This document shows positions 48,900-59,529 of a stretch of DNA of 64,000 nucleotides, in pieces. Below the pieces are notes generated by a model that saw only the letters and a program-made list of their open reading frames with translations, was not told the DNA's origin and did no database searches. The translations under genes and the position numbers were made by a program. This stretch comes from Verrucomicrobiota bacterium (GTDB lineage: Bacteria > Verrucomicrobiota > Verrucomicrobiia > Verrucomicrobiales > Akkermansiaceae): contig JAURPJ010000038.1 of assembly GCA_030835305.1 (NCBI GenBank), forward strand, positions 28,898-92,897, in the 5' to 3' direction. Numbering within the stretch: position 1 is the stretch's first letter; the number at the start of each line of letters is the position of its first letter.

Positions 48900-50048
48900 T
48901 TACTCAGACGAGTTCTTCCAAACCTGCTCAACGATCTTCTTCCGCAAAGCAAGAGGGTCAATCGCACCTGAGTGCGTAAAGAGAACCTCCCCGTCCTTCC
49001 CGACAAGCAGGGTATATGGAAGCGCGCCATCCCACTTGGAATCAATGGCTTTCGCCAAGTCCTCGGTATCTCCATCAAACAGGTAGTTGTTGGTCGTTCT
49101 CTCTTCTTCGTCCAAAAGAGGCTTGGTCCGAGGCGAAAGCCCGCAATGCACTCTCTTCAGAAAACGCTCCACCTTTTCCTGGTCGCCCACGGGATCAAGA
49201 CTGATGGGGATAAACTCAAATTCCTGCCACGAATATTGGCGGTAAATTTTCACCAACTCCGGAAACTCCGCCATGCAGGGACCACAGCTTGTCGACCAGA
49301 GATTAATGAGACGCATCCCGGTTCGCCCCTTGTTGGCCACCAACTTCCCCAGAGTCGCAGCATCAGCCTTCGCAACGGTCACAGGCTGGGCTTTCCACTT
49401 ACGGTCCTCCCCCGCGACCATCTCCGCTTTCTCTTTCCACTTCGTCGTGCACCCCACCGGGCGGGTCTTCACCACTTCGATTTTTTTCCCTTCAAGAATC
49501 GCAGAAATGGCGTTGCGCGCTTCGTTCTTTTCGACCGGTCCCACCCGGCGGCGGCCGTTATCCATTCGACCGTTGTAGCGGAGCTTGAGGTCCTTATCGA
49601 AAATGAAAACGTGAGGTGTCGCCACCGCCCCATAGGCCTTGGCCACTTCCTGGGTTTCGCCGTCGTAGAGATAGGGTAAATTAAATCCGCTATCGTTCGC
49701 GATAAGCTTCATGTCGTCAAAGCTATCATCATAAACAGTCCACCCGAGTTCAGGCAGATGAAGCCCTTCCGGAGAGTTGCTGTTGATCGCAACAAACCTA
49801 ACCGGCTTACCTTTAAAATAATTGACCAATGCTACCATGCGACCGTGGGAAGCGATGGCATCCGGGCAATGATTCGTGGTGAAAATCACAGCTAAAGCCT
49901 CAGCACCGCTAAAATCCTTGAGGACATATTCTCTGCCGTCCACACCGGGCAATTTGAAATCCGGAGCCCTTTCTCCCTCGGTCAGAGGAGTGGGTTCGTA
50001 GGCTAGAAGAGATCCAATGGCACAGCAGGTAACGATCAAGAAGCGCAT
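48900..50048 (-). CDS. Thioredoxin-like (AhpC/TSA N-terminal, TlpA-like C-terminal) protein
   Basis: GERAPDFKLPGVDGREYVLKDFSGAEALAVIFTTNHCPDAIA...LINLWSTSCGPCMAEFPELVKIY. Confidence 0.87.
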   Translation of the reverse strand: MRFLIVTCCAIGSLLAYEPTPLTEGERAPDFKLPGVDGREYVLKDFSGAEALAVIFTTNHCPDAIASHGRMVALVNYFKGKPVRFVAINSNSPEGLHLPELGWTVYDDSFDDMKLIANDSGFNLPYLYDGETQEVAKAYGAVATPHVFIFDKDLKLRYNGRMDNGRRRVGPVEKNEARNAISAILEGKKIEVVKTRPVGCTTKWKEKAEMVAGEDRKWKAQPVTVAKADAATLGKLVANKGRTGMRLINLWSTSCGPCMAEFPELVKIYRQYSWQEFEFIPISLDPVGDQEKVERFLKRVHCGLSPRTKPLLDEEERTTNNYLFDGDTEDLAKAIDSKWDGALPYTLLVGKDGEVLFTHSGAIDPLALRKKIVEQVWKNSSE

Positions 50049-50063
50049 CTTCTGAATACGCGC

Positions 50064-50939
50064 CTATCCCGCTTTTCTAGCAAGGAGATGTGCCGCCGGA
50101 AGCCCCAGACTAATTCCGGATACCATCCCGGTAAGGTGAGCCAGCGTGTCGATACCCGGGCCTCCAATGCCGTGCATCCCAAAGATGATCAATCCTGCCA
50201 GCAAGGGAGTGAAGGCCCTGACCCCTTTACGGAACGAACGCTCACGCCAAGCCACGTCCAATCCGGATCCAACCAACAATCCGAGCGCCCCAAAGACCGC
50301 AGTCGAAGCGCCCAAACCAAGATAGCTCTCCGGGAAGCGAATGAAGACGTTGAGGAGATTGCCAATAAATCCACTCAACATAATGAGCCCCCACCCTCTT
50401 AACGGGCCAAAAGAATTCGACACCAGAATACCAAACACCGAACCAAACGCGGCATTTCCCAACAAATGCGGCATATCCCCGTGTAGAAACAAGGACGTGA
50501 AAGCACGATACCATTCTCCATCAGTGACAATTCCAAGGGAGGAGCTGAAATACTTTGTCTCAACCTCCGGGTACTGAATCTGGCGAGTAAAGCAAAAGAG
50601 GAGAATACCGACCCAAACCAGGGCCAACTCAACACCCGAACCAAAAATCGGCACCGTTGCCGGAGTAGGACGGTAAACCTGCTCTTCCTGATAGAGTCTG
50701 AACTCCTCCCGAATCGCCTCTGAAAATGCCTCCTCTCCGTGAATGAGGTATCCGTTCTCTTCAACCTTAATCAGGCAATCCAGCCCCATTGCCAAAACGA
50801 CCAATGCGTATTCCCGGGCTTCCTGTGACGACTTAAAACGACCCACGGGAACCAAACCGGAAGTCGAGGAATCTGGAATATCCACAACAGGCACTGTCGA
50901 ATAGGAGCACCTCCATCCGTTCAACGCAATAGACATTTT
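50064..50939 (-). CDS. Rhomboid-family intramembrane protease
   Basis: FTSLFLHGDMPHLLGNAAFGSVFG...YLGLGASTAVFGALGLLVG...LAHLTGMVSGISLG. Confidence 0.87.
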   Translation of the reverse strand, partial: KMSIALNGWRCSYSTVPVVDIPDSSTSGLVPVGRFKSSQEAREYALVVLAMGLDCLIKVEENGYLIHGEEAFSEAIREEFRLYQEEQVYRPTPATVPIFGSGVELALVWVGILLFCFTRQIQYPEVETKYFSSSLGIVTDGEWYRAFTSLFLHGDMPHLLGNAAFGSVFGILVSNSFGPLRGWGLIMLSGFIGNLLNVFIRFPESYLGLGASTAVFGALGLLVGSGLDVAWRERSFRKGVRAFTPLLAGLIIFGMHGIGGPGIDTLAHLTGMVSGISLGLPAAHLLARKAG

Positions 50940-51529
50940 GTCAGTAACGAAGAGGTGCCAGCTCTCCGAAAAATGACCGAACCTCAAGAAGAATCTCATT
51001 GGCGGTCCCCCGAAACGGTCTCTCCCGCAAAGAAGATTCCTCAAAAGCGGCCTCCATCTTGGTGTGTTTTTTATCGGCAATTCTCAATAGCTCGTCGAAA
51101 TCATAAGTATTCAACTTCACCTTCCTTAAGTCAGCCGGCATTCGCGCGAGGCAGCACAATCCTACTCTCCGTCGCGATCTCAATCGCCTGATCAAACAAG
51201 CGAAGGGTATGGTATCAGATTTTTGGAATCACAACCGAGTAAGCCGCAAGACGGCGTTCGAAAAATTAGTAAGTTTCAATCTTAAATGACATAATTTTTC
51301 ATAATCATTTTTTGAACTAAAATATAAATGATTTTGATAATTTTTCGTCAAAACAACAGTGAACGCTCCGCTCGCGAGATCGCGGCCTCAAGCTTTCCGA
51401 ATCAACCTTTAAACAAAAAATACACTGACCAAAAGTGGTTTACAAAGAATTTGAGATTGATTTTGAAATTTAACGAGAAACGTCTCCACATAATTTTTTC
51501 TCAAATTTCTCACGCTGGATCCCAAATTG

Positions 51530-52924
51530 TTATATCTTCGGAGCCCAACCTTCTCGGTAATCTCTCTTGACCAGACTCGTCGCCAGAGCACTGTTGGACG
51601 ACTTCATATTCGGACCATCCCAATCAATCGGATGACCTTCGCCAACTTGCTGGGCAATACAGCCAAGAAGAATCACCTCGTTCAAGTAGGCAGCAATTTC
51701 AAAATTCGAGTAGGCCGGCGCGCCGCCTTTCATCATGTCAAACCACTCCTGTTCGTGGCCCGGGGAGCGCGGGATGGTCTGCTCCACACCCTGACAGGCC
51801 TCATGCTTGTCGGCGTGACGGTATTCCTTTTCGTCATTCAACTTCACGTAGAACTCACGTCCATAATCGTCCTGCGAGAACAGCTTGCCCTTCTCGCCGA
51901 TAATCACGGCACCACTGAGCGGCATCTTGCCACCCCTCAATGCAATCACCTCTGAAACCACCGACGCCTTCGGGCGGATCGGATCAAAACTGGTCTTTGG
52001 ATTTCCATCATACCACCAAAACTTCAAAGGAGGCAGACCGTCGCGCTCCGGAAACTCAAAGCGCACCCGCGAGGTCAGCGGATAGGTCTCATCATAAATC
52101 CGCGACGCCATCTCGCACTCGATCTTCGTTGGATAACCCAGCTTTAGCGCACGAAACGGCATATTCACGGTATGGCAGGCCATATCACCCAGAGCACCGG
52201 TTCCAAAATCGTTCCATCCCCGCCACTTGAAATCATGATAAACACCTTGCTTGTAGGGACGCATCTTGGCCGGTCCGATGAAGCAATCCCAATTCAAGTG
52301 ATCTGGAATCGGGTCCGAGCCCTCCGGTCTCTCCAGCCCCTGCGGCCACACAGGACGATTCGTCCACACGTGCAGCTCAAGCGGCTTGCCAATCACTCCG
52401 GATTGAATAATCTCCACTGAACGACGGAGCCCATTTGCCGCACTCCCCTGGTTTCCCATCTGAGTCGCCAGCTTCTTCTCCTGGGTTAAATTACGGATCA
52501 TCCGCGACTCCCACACCGTCTGCGTAAGAGGCTTCTGGCAGTAGACATGCTTTCCCATCTGCATTGCCATAATGCTGGCCACTCCGTGCAAGTGATCCGG
52601 CGTCGAAACGGTCACCGCATCCACCTTGTCCCCCATCTTCGTGAGCATCTCGCGAAAATCGGAATACTTGGCCGCCTTGGAAAAGCGTTTTGCCATTTCA
52701 CCGAGCTTGCCGCCATCGATGTCACAAAGCCCCACAATCTCGCCGCCGCACTTGGCCGCATTCATGGTATCACTCCTTCCCTTGCCGCCCACGCCGATGC
52801 AGGCAACCTGGATCTTGGAATTTAAATTCTGCCCGCTCACAAAGGCAGGCACTCCAAATGTCCCGCCCGCAAGCAAACCGGACTTCTTAAGAAATTGACG
52901 TCGATTGGTCGATGAATGAGCCAT
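51530..52924 (-). CDS. Gfo/Idh/MocA-family oxidoreductase, Tat-type signal
   Basis: TNRRQFLKKSGLLAGGTFGVPAF...IQVACIGVGGKGRSDT...DAVTVSTPDHLHGVASIMAMQMGKHVYCQKPL. Confidence 0.9.
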   Translation of the reverse strand: MAHSSTNRRQFLKKSGLLAGGTFGVPAFVSGQNLNSKIQVACIGVGGKGRSDTMNAAKCGGEIVGLCDIDGGKLGEMAKRFSKAAKYSDFREMLTKMGDKVDAVTVSTPDHLHGVASIMAMQMGKHVYCQKPLTQTVWESRMIRNLTQEKKLATQMGNQGSAANGLRRSVEIIQSGVIGKPLELHVWTNRPVWPQGLERPEGSDPIPDHLNWDCFIGPAKMRPYKQGVYHDFKWRGWNDFGTGALGDMACHTVNMPFRALKLGYPTKIECEMASRIYDETYPLTSRVRFEFPERDGLPPLKFWWYDGNPKTSFDPIRPKASVVSEVIALRGGKMPLSGAVIIGEKGKLFSQDDYGREFYVKLNDEKEYRHADKHEACQGVEQTIPRSPGHEQEWFDMMKGGAPAYSNFEIAAYLNEVILLGCIAQQVGEGHPIDWDGPNMKSSNSALATSLVKRDYREGWAPKI

Positions 52925-52975
52925 TTAGGTAAAACGGAACTTCGCCCGATCGACTTTCAATCGCCGCGAAAAAGC

Positions 52976-54403
52976 TCACTTCTTTTTTCGGGCCTTCTTC
53001 GGGCTACCTTTGCCCCGCTCGGGATCGTGAGCCGGATTCGGAGTCATCATCTGCGCCCCCACCGACCTACGCCACTTCTTCAAGTCCTTCAAAAGCATCG
53101 CCGCCCGCTCCGGATTTTCGCCCGCCAGATTATTCTTCTCAAATGGATCTGCCTTCAAATTGAACAGCTCCAATTCACCGTCCTCAAAAAACTCAATCAA
53201 CTTCCAATCACCATCCCGAATCGCCCCATATGGCTTCGTTCGATGATAATGCGGATAGTGCCAGTAAAGCTTCTCGCGCTTCAGTTCAGAACTAACGTCC
53301 TTCAAGAGCGGCCAGATGCTCACCCCGTCGAGGTGCTCATCCTTCCGAGCAGGCAATCCGGCAACCTCCAAAAAGGTCGGATAAAAGTCCATTCCGATAA
53401 CGGGCTCATCGCACCGCGATCCCGCCTCAATCTTCCCGGGCCACTTCGCAATCAAAGGCTCACGAACTCCACCTTCATGGGAGAAGCCCTTGCGGTCCCG
53501 CAGCCCCGACGTGGTATCATCGTAGTCACCACCATTGTCCCCAGTCAGAACGATCACGGTGTTTTCAGCTAAACCCAATTCCTCCAGCTTGGCCACAATC
53601 CGGCCTACACTCTGGTCGAGTGCCTCCACCATCCCCGCCCGCTTGGGATTCACATTCTCATTCCTCTTGTTGTCGAAGGTCTTCAGCTTTTCCTGATACT
53701 TCTTTGTCAAGTCCCCGGGCGACATGATGGGACCGTGCACGGTATAGTACGAAAAATATAAGAGAAAATTCTCATTCTTCTTCTCTTCTAGGAAAACCAT
53801 TGCCGCGTCAGTCAGCTTGTCGGTCAAAAAATCGCCCTTCGCACCATCATCAAGCCCCGGCATGCCAAAGGGGGAAAAATATTTCCCCGGCCCCTTGGGT
53901 TGCCCCCACTCACGTCCACCCACATTAATATCAAATCCATGACTCGTCGGATAGTGCTCCTTAAAATCCGGCTGACCAATCGGCATGAGATGCCACTTCC
54001 CCAGAAAGGCCGTGGCATAGCCCGCTTCCTTCAACGCCTCTGGCAGCAGCACGCGCTCGTGGTCCATTTTCATCTTCCAATCTGGAACCGCCAGCTTGGC
54101 AAAAGGTTTCTTGTGACCCGCGATCCAATCGGTGAGATGCAGCCTGGCCGGATACCTTCCCGTTAAAATCGCAGCCCGACTCGGCGAACAAACGGTACAC
54201 GCCGAGTAAGCATTGGTAAAAAGAATGCCATCCTCGGCCAGCTTGTCGATATGAGGAGTCTCGTAAAACTCAGCTCCGTAGCACCCGAAGTCACCCCAGC
54301 CCAGATCATCCACCAGCAGAAACACAAAGTTTGGTTTCTTCTCATCTGCCTGAAGCAGGCACGAAAAACACACAAGGGAAAGCAGCGCGAATGATCTGAT
54401 CAT
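52976..54403 (-). CDS. Sulfatase
   Basis: KPNFVFLLVDDLGWGDFGCYGAEFYETPHIDKLAEDG...CTVCSPSRAAILTGRYPARLH. Confidence 0.93.
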   Translation of the reverse strand: MIRSFALLSLVCFSCLLQADEKKPNFVFLLVDDLGWGDFGCYGAEFYETPHIDKLAEDGILFTNAYSACTVCSPSRAAILTGRYPARLHLTDWIAGHKKPFAKLAVPDWKMKMDHERVLLPEALKEAGYATAFLGKWHLMPIGQPDFKEHYPTSHGFDINVGGREWGQPKGPGKYFSPFGMPGLDDGAKGDFLTDKLTDAAMVFLEEKKNENFLLYFSYYTVHGPIMSPGDLTKKYQEKLKTFDNKRNENVNPKRAGMVEALDQSVGRIVAKLEELGLAENTVIVLTGDNGGDYDDTTSGLRDRKGFSHEGGVREPLIAKWPGKIEAGSRCDEPVIGMDFYPTFLEVAGLPARKDEHLDGVSIWPLLKDVSSELKREKLYWHYPHYHRTKPYGAIRDGDWKLIEFFEDGELELFNLKADPFEKNNLAGENPERAAMLLKDLKKWRRSVGAQMMTPNPAHDPERGKGSPKKARKKK

Positions 54404-54718
54404 TCTACTTCCATAAATTCCTCCGACCTCTCACTCAATACAAACTCTTCGAAGAAGGCAGAAAAACGCAGGCCTCGAATCCTCACAATCGCATTCGCTC
54501 GATAAACCATCACCAGATTTCGAATCACTTTCACAAACGCAATCCACGATTCTCGCCCGCACCAAACCATCGCAGGAAAGGGGAGGGGAAAGTCTCAACA
54601 CCCCGTCCCACAAACCCGGAGTCACCCATACTCTGACCAGATTTGGAATCGTCGCCTCAACTCTCAACTCATCAAAAATCTTCATCTCGGGGCTCCGCTC
54701 AGAGTATGAATGCATCTT

Positions 54719-55135
54719 TCAATTCACCTCGACATCCCTCAAAAAATCGTGATCTGCTCGTGACAGGTTCACGATCCTTTCAACAACTTCCGGCTCATCT
54801 TTGAATTCTTCGACCCCGGGATTCTTATACCTCTCCAAATCATACCTGATTACCATCCACTCCCCCTTGAGCTTCTGCTCGGTATCCAAAGACTCCCGGG
54901 CTTTCACCGCGGCCAGCACCTTCTCCAAATTCCTCAGGACGCCTTTCAAGTTCACCTCCTCAACTCCCGCCTCTCTCAAGGCCTCTTCATCGAGAAAGAC
55001 TCTCCCAAAGGAACGAGAGGTTCCCGGAAAACCCGGATCAGTAAATATGACCCCATCCAAGTGCTCTAAGGGAACACCCCAGTCATCACTCTCACGAAAA
55101 TCAAACGAAACCGCCTCCGACTCATTAGTCCTCAC
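54719..55135 (-). CDS. Hypothetical protein
   Basis: 138-aa ORF. Confidence 0.45.
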   Translation of the reverse strand: MRTNESEAVSFDFRESDDWGVPLEHLDGVIFTDPGFPGTSRSFGRVFLDEEALREAGVEEVNLKGVLRNLEKVLAAVKARESLDTEQKLKGEWMVIRYDLERYKNPGVEEFKDEPEVVERIVNLSRADHDFLRDVEVN

Positions 55136-55350
55136 TGTGAACCCACAATCCTAGAGCAAAATATCGTGGTGTTGCCAATCATCCAGAATCTCAAGTCCCT
55201 CGATCGATTCCAAATTTGCCTTCACCCGGTTGAACTCCAAGTAATAAAAAGGAGGCAAACCACCTAAATACGCCAAAGCCAGATAAGAGCCCGCCAGCAA
55301 AAGCGAAACCAAAATCAGACTCTTCAAAAAAAATATTTATCCACCAGTTA

Positions 55351-56409
55351 TCATGGATTCAAACGAATCATAAAATCACGAAAGTAAGCTTTCCCGCCTG
55401 ATCTTCCGCTGCGATCCAGACTCACCTCACTCAGATCACCAATATCTGCCGCGTCCACTGTCACCGAGCTCTTGAATCGCTGCCCCCGCTCTCCGGATTG
55501 CTCCAGCAAGACATCCAGACGCACATCTCCATCCGGCATTTTCGTCACATCGACCGACATCCATTGGCGGCCATCGCCCAGCGGCTCGAACCCCACCGCT
55601 TTAATCCCGCCGAAATACTTGCGTGTATCAATTTGCTCAAATCGAAACGAACCATTCGCCAAGCCCGGATGAAAGAGCGCGCGGATCCTCCCAATCGTAA
55701 TCCCCATATGCCAGGCCCCGGACGAAACGTCCTCCCCCCCAAGCGTCGCCGAGACCCGAAAACGATGACCAAACCCATCCTTCCCCGGCCAAATGTCGGA
55801 TTTCAGCACCAATCGTTGATCGCCATCTTTCCCTGCCTCTCCGTCAAAGACCAAGCGCCCACCTTCCACCTTCCCCGATCGTCCCGAGGAATTCTCAAAA
55901 CCAAAGAGACGATAGCCCTTCTTGAAATCCTGTTGGCCCTCACCAAACCATTCGAAAAACATTCCTCCCGTTTCAGCTGACTTCTCTGCGCCGGCAACCC
56001 CTTCCGCCAGCAGAGACTTCACCGCATGAGCCACCGCAAGTTCGCGATCCTTGCGAAACACCAACCCGAGTTCTTCAATGACATTCAGAACACGACGCCT
56101 CAGCTCGGGATCTTCGGAAGGCTCAAGCTCGCGCAACCATTTCAGAGCACTCTCACCCCCACCCAGCAACTTCTTCCGCCCCGCCTCCCTCACATCGTAA
56201 TCCTGCGAAGCGAGCTTCTCCAAAGCCCCCTCAAGCTCTTTCGTTACATTCGGCACCGCCGTCAAAGCCTTCCGTAATTCCCCCACCGAGGTCCCGACCC
56301 CCTCCTCCTTGAGAAGCTCCACCCGCCAATCAACAACCTTCACGTCCTCTGCCGAAAACGCCACAACCGAGAGTCCGAGGGTAAACAAAGTCATAAACTT
56401 CATACCCAC
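55351..56409 (-). CDS. Hypothetical secreted protein
   Basis: MKFMTLFTLGLSVVAFSAEDVKVVDWRVELLKEEGVG... signal peptide. Confidence 0.6.
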   Translation of the reverse strand: MGMKFMTLFTLGLSVVAFSAEDVKVVDWRVELLKEEGVGTSVGELRKALTAVPNVTKELEGALEKLASQDYDVREAGRKKLLGGGESALKWLRELEPSEDPELRRRVLNVIEELGLVFRKDRELAVAHAVKSLLAEGVAGAEKSAETGGMFFEWFGEGQQDFKKGYRLFGFENSSGRSGKVEGGRLVFDGEAGKDGDQRLVLKSDIWPGKDGFGHRFRVSATLGGEDVSSGAWHMGITIGRIRALFHPGLANGSFRFEQIDTRKYFGGIKAVGFEPLGDGRQWMSVDVTKMPDGDVRLDVLLEQSGERGQRFKSSVTVDAADIGDLSEVSLDRSGRSGGKAYFRDFMIRLNP

Positions 56410-56463
56410 CCTCTAGACGAGAGAAAGGAAAGATCCACCGAATTATTCAGGTAAGATCTCTCC

Positions 56464-57927
56464 ATGACCCGAAGCCTCTTGCTGATTCTGACCCTCCTCC
56501 TGCCCGGCCACCTCGCCGCCGCAGACAAACCAAACATCATTCTCGTCATGACCGACGATCAGGGCTACGGGCCCGTCGGACGACACGGTCATCCCTGGAT
56601 CAAGACTCCCAATCTCGACAAACTCTACGACCAAAGCACCCGCCTCACCCGCTTTCTGGTCAGCCCCACCTGCTCGCCCACCCGCTCCGCACTCATGACC
56701 GGACGGCACCCCCTCAAGAACGGCATCACCCACACCATCCTCGAGCGCGAGCGAATGACGCTCAACGCCACTATTCTTCCCCAGGTGCTAAAAACCGCCG
56801 GCTACACCTCCGGTATCTTCGGCAAATGGCACCTTGGCGATGAAGAAGCCTACCAACCCCACAAGCGGGGATTCGATGAAGTTTTCATCCACGGCGCCGG
56901 CGGGATCGGCCAAGGTTACAAATGCTCCTGCGCCGACGTTCCCGGCAACAAATACTTTGACCCCACCATTCGTCACAACGGAACCTTCGTGAAAACCAAG
57001 GGCTACTGCACCGACCTCTTTTTCACCGCCGCCATGGGTTGGATGAAGGAAGCAAAGAAGGCCGACAAGCCCTTCTTCACCTACATCACCACTAATGCGC
57101 CCCACGGACCCTTCATTGCCCCACCTTCCAATACCAAACGCTTCACCGATCTTGGCTTCTCCCCAAAAACCGCCGGCTTTTACGGCATGATCGAGAACAT
57201 CGATGAAAACATGGGCCGACTCATGGCAAAGCTCGCCGAGTGGGATCTCGAAGAAAACACCATCCTCATCTTCATGTCCGACAACGGCATGACCGGCAAT
57301 GGCGCCGGACGTGGACAACTCGGAAAAGACAAGGATGGCAAGCAGATGATGATGTTCAACGCCGGACAAAAAGGCCTCAAGGGAAGCTCCGACGAAGGCG
57401 GCGTCCGTGTCCCCTTTTTCATCCGCTGGAAAGGTACTCTCGAAGCCGGACGCGACATCTCAAACGTCGCGGCTCACATCGACCTCTTCCCGACCTTGGT
57501 TGACGTCGCCGGTGCAACCACCCCGGGAAACCAAGTCGAAGGACGCAGCTTTCTTCTTCTTCTCAAGGATCTCAAATCATCGTGGCCCGACCGCTACCTT
57601 TTTACCCAGAAAGCCCGCTGGCCCACCGGCTCCGAACCCAACAAGCACCAGTGGAAAAACTTTGCCGTCCGCAACCACCAATACCGCCTCGTTGATCACC
57701 AGCTCTTCGACATGCTCAAGGACCCCGGCCAGAAAACCGACATCGCCGCCAAACACCCCGGCGTCGTCAAAGAAATGCGCGCCGCCTACGAAAAATTTTG
57801 GAAAGAAGCCCGCCCACTCATGGTCAACGAAACCGCCCCCATGTCCCCCACCCAACCCTTCCGCGTCGAATTCCAAAAGCAAATGACCGAAAAAGGTATT
57901 CCCAACTGGACTCCGCCAAATCTTTGA
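56464..57927 (+). CDS. Sulfatase
   Basis: DKPNIILVMTDDQGYGPVGRHGHPWIKTPNLDKLYDQS...SPTCSPTRSALMTGRHPLKNGI. Confidence 0.93.
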   Translation: MTRSLLLILTLLLPGHLAAADKPNIILVMTDDQGYGPVGRHGHPWIKTPNLDKLYDQSTRLTRFLVSPTCSPTRSALMTGRHPLKNGITHTILERERMTLNATILPQVLKTAGYTSGIFGKWHLGDEEAYQPHKRGFDEVFIHGAGGIGQGYKCSCADVPGNKYFDPTIRHNGTFVKTKGYCTDLFFTAAMGWMKEAKKADKPFFTYITTNAPHGPFIAPPSNTKRFTDLGFSPKTAGFYGMIENIDENMGRLMAKLAEWDLEENTILIFMSDNGMTGNGAGRGQLGKDKDGKQMMMFNAGQKGLKGSSDEGGVRVPFFIRWKGTLEAGRDISNVAAHIDLFPTLVDVAGATTPGNQVEGRSFLLLLKDLKSSWPDRYLFTQKARWPTGSEPNKHQWKNFAVRNHQYRLVDHQLFDMLKDPGQKTDIAAKHPGVVKEMRAAYEKFWKEARPLMVNETAPMSPTQPFRVEFQKQMTEKGIPNWTPPNL

Positions 57928-58312
57928 AAATGGGAAATGACGTAGCTTTATGAGAAATTGAGATTTTAAGGTAACTTGAATATACTACGCCCTATTCAAG
58001 GCTATCTGCCCCCGTGATTCTTTGCAAACAGCACCATTTCAATGCGATTTCTCAGAGCAGCCTATTGGACCTATTTTGAGGGAAGAATGAACACCCCCAG
58101 GGAATTTCCCCGCTGGCATTCGCAGCAAACCTCAGCATGGCACAGCTATGCACGAGAATGTTCTCTGTGGAAATAGACTTACTGATAAGCCTAGGAGTTC
58201 GGTTGACTTCAAAGGCAATTTGGAAGCCGAGATTGGACTGATCATCACTAGACTCCCTAGCAGTCCCCCTTTTCGCCCCTCCTAAAAATTTAGATCCCAA
58301 GAAGGATACTCT

Positions 58313-59170
58313 CTAGAGACGACGTCTCAGAAAGAGTATTCCAGATCCCAAAATACCAAATAAGGCACCGCTTGGCTCCGGAACTGGATTGATGGCAATG
58401 GGATTAGTCGAAAACTGCTGAATTTCTGAGGGGGTCAGCATGCGATCGAATACAGCAAAGTCATCGATGAGGCCATCAAAGCCATTATTATTCGTCACAC
58501 CCTCAGATCCGAGGGTAATAATCCCTTCGAATGCATCCAGTGGCTCAGCACCGGGCGAGCTGGCTGATAGAGCTCCATCAACCCAAATTTCCATATTACC
58601 GCCGGCGTCTCGTTGGAAAACGAAATGTTGCCAGACTCCAGGCACGATTCCCTGTCCAGTGAGTCGCTGAGTTGGCGAGGCGCAGCATCCAGATTGGTCA
58701 AAATAGATTGTTCCGTTGCTCCAGGGTGTATGTGCCTGAACACCACGATCGCCAGCCCCAGCTGCGACTGAATGGAGCCAGAAAGCGCTGCTATTCTGAA
58801 CGTTGTTGTTCAGTTGGTGGAAACTTACGGATATCGCATTATTGGCGAATGCGCTGTCAAGATGGGTTCCCCCAGCTACGATTGCATTCGAAGACGAACC
58901 CTCAGCAGCGCCACCCGCGTTTCCGGCTGTCAAATCAAGTGCCCCCCCAAAGCGCCCAGCCGAATTTATCACTGCTCCGTTTTTCAAAACGGCTTCCCCG
59001 GCATTCCCGGTGGCGTCGTTGCTACTTCCATCAAAGGGATAGTGCACCAGAAGGGCCCCACTGGCTACGGTCGGCAGAGCGGTTACCGACATAGCTAGGA
59101 TAATAGGAAATGAAACTCTTATTTTAGATATCATGCCCAGACAATATTGAGGAAGTCCAGACGGAGTCAA
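58313..59170 (-). CDS. LamG-domain protein with PEP-CTERM sorting signal
   Basis: LLVHYPFDGSSNDATGNAGEAVLKNGA...; C-terminal NPVPEPSGALFGILGSGILFLRRRL. Confidence 0.83.
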   Translation of the reverse strand: MTPSGLPQYCLGMISKIRVSFPIILAMSVTALPTVASGALLVHYPFDGSSNDATGNAGEAVLKNGAVINSAGRFGGALDLTAGNAGGAAEGSSSNAIVAGGTHLDSAFANNAISVSFHQLNNNVQNSSAFWLHSVAAGAGDRGVQAHTPWSNGTIYFDQSGCCASPTQRLTGQGIVPGVWQHFVFQRDAGGNMEIWVDGALSASSPGAEPLDAFEGIITLGSEGVTNNNGFDGLIDDFAVFDRMLTPSEIQQFSTNPIAINPVPEPSGALFGILGSGILFLRRRL

Positions 59171-59529
59171 TTTTTTTAGATCTAAATCAAAGATCTTACC
59201 CCTCTTTCAGAAAGTTTACCATTCGCCACACAACAACGAATCGTTCGGCGAAAATTTTTCCATCATAAACAAGTAAAACCAATTTGTAGATTAGGATGCT
59301 AGAGCGAAGTCGATCATTTTGTCCTTTTCGTACGGTGGTGTTGATGACGATCTCTCGAAACTCTTTTAGCTGTTTGGAAAATGGGTTAAAAACTAGAACA
59401 CCTTTACCGCTTCAGCGCTGACCGAGTTTCCGGCTGTCAAATCGAGCGTCCAGCCAAAACGGCTTCCCCGGTAGCGCCATTTCAATCCACCCTTAAAGCA
59501 CAAGAGAGCAGAAACTGAAGTCTCCAAAG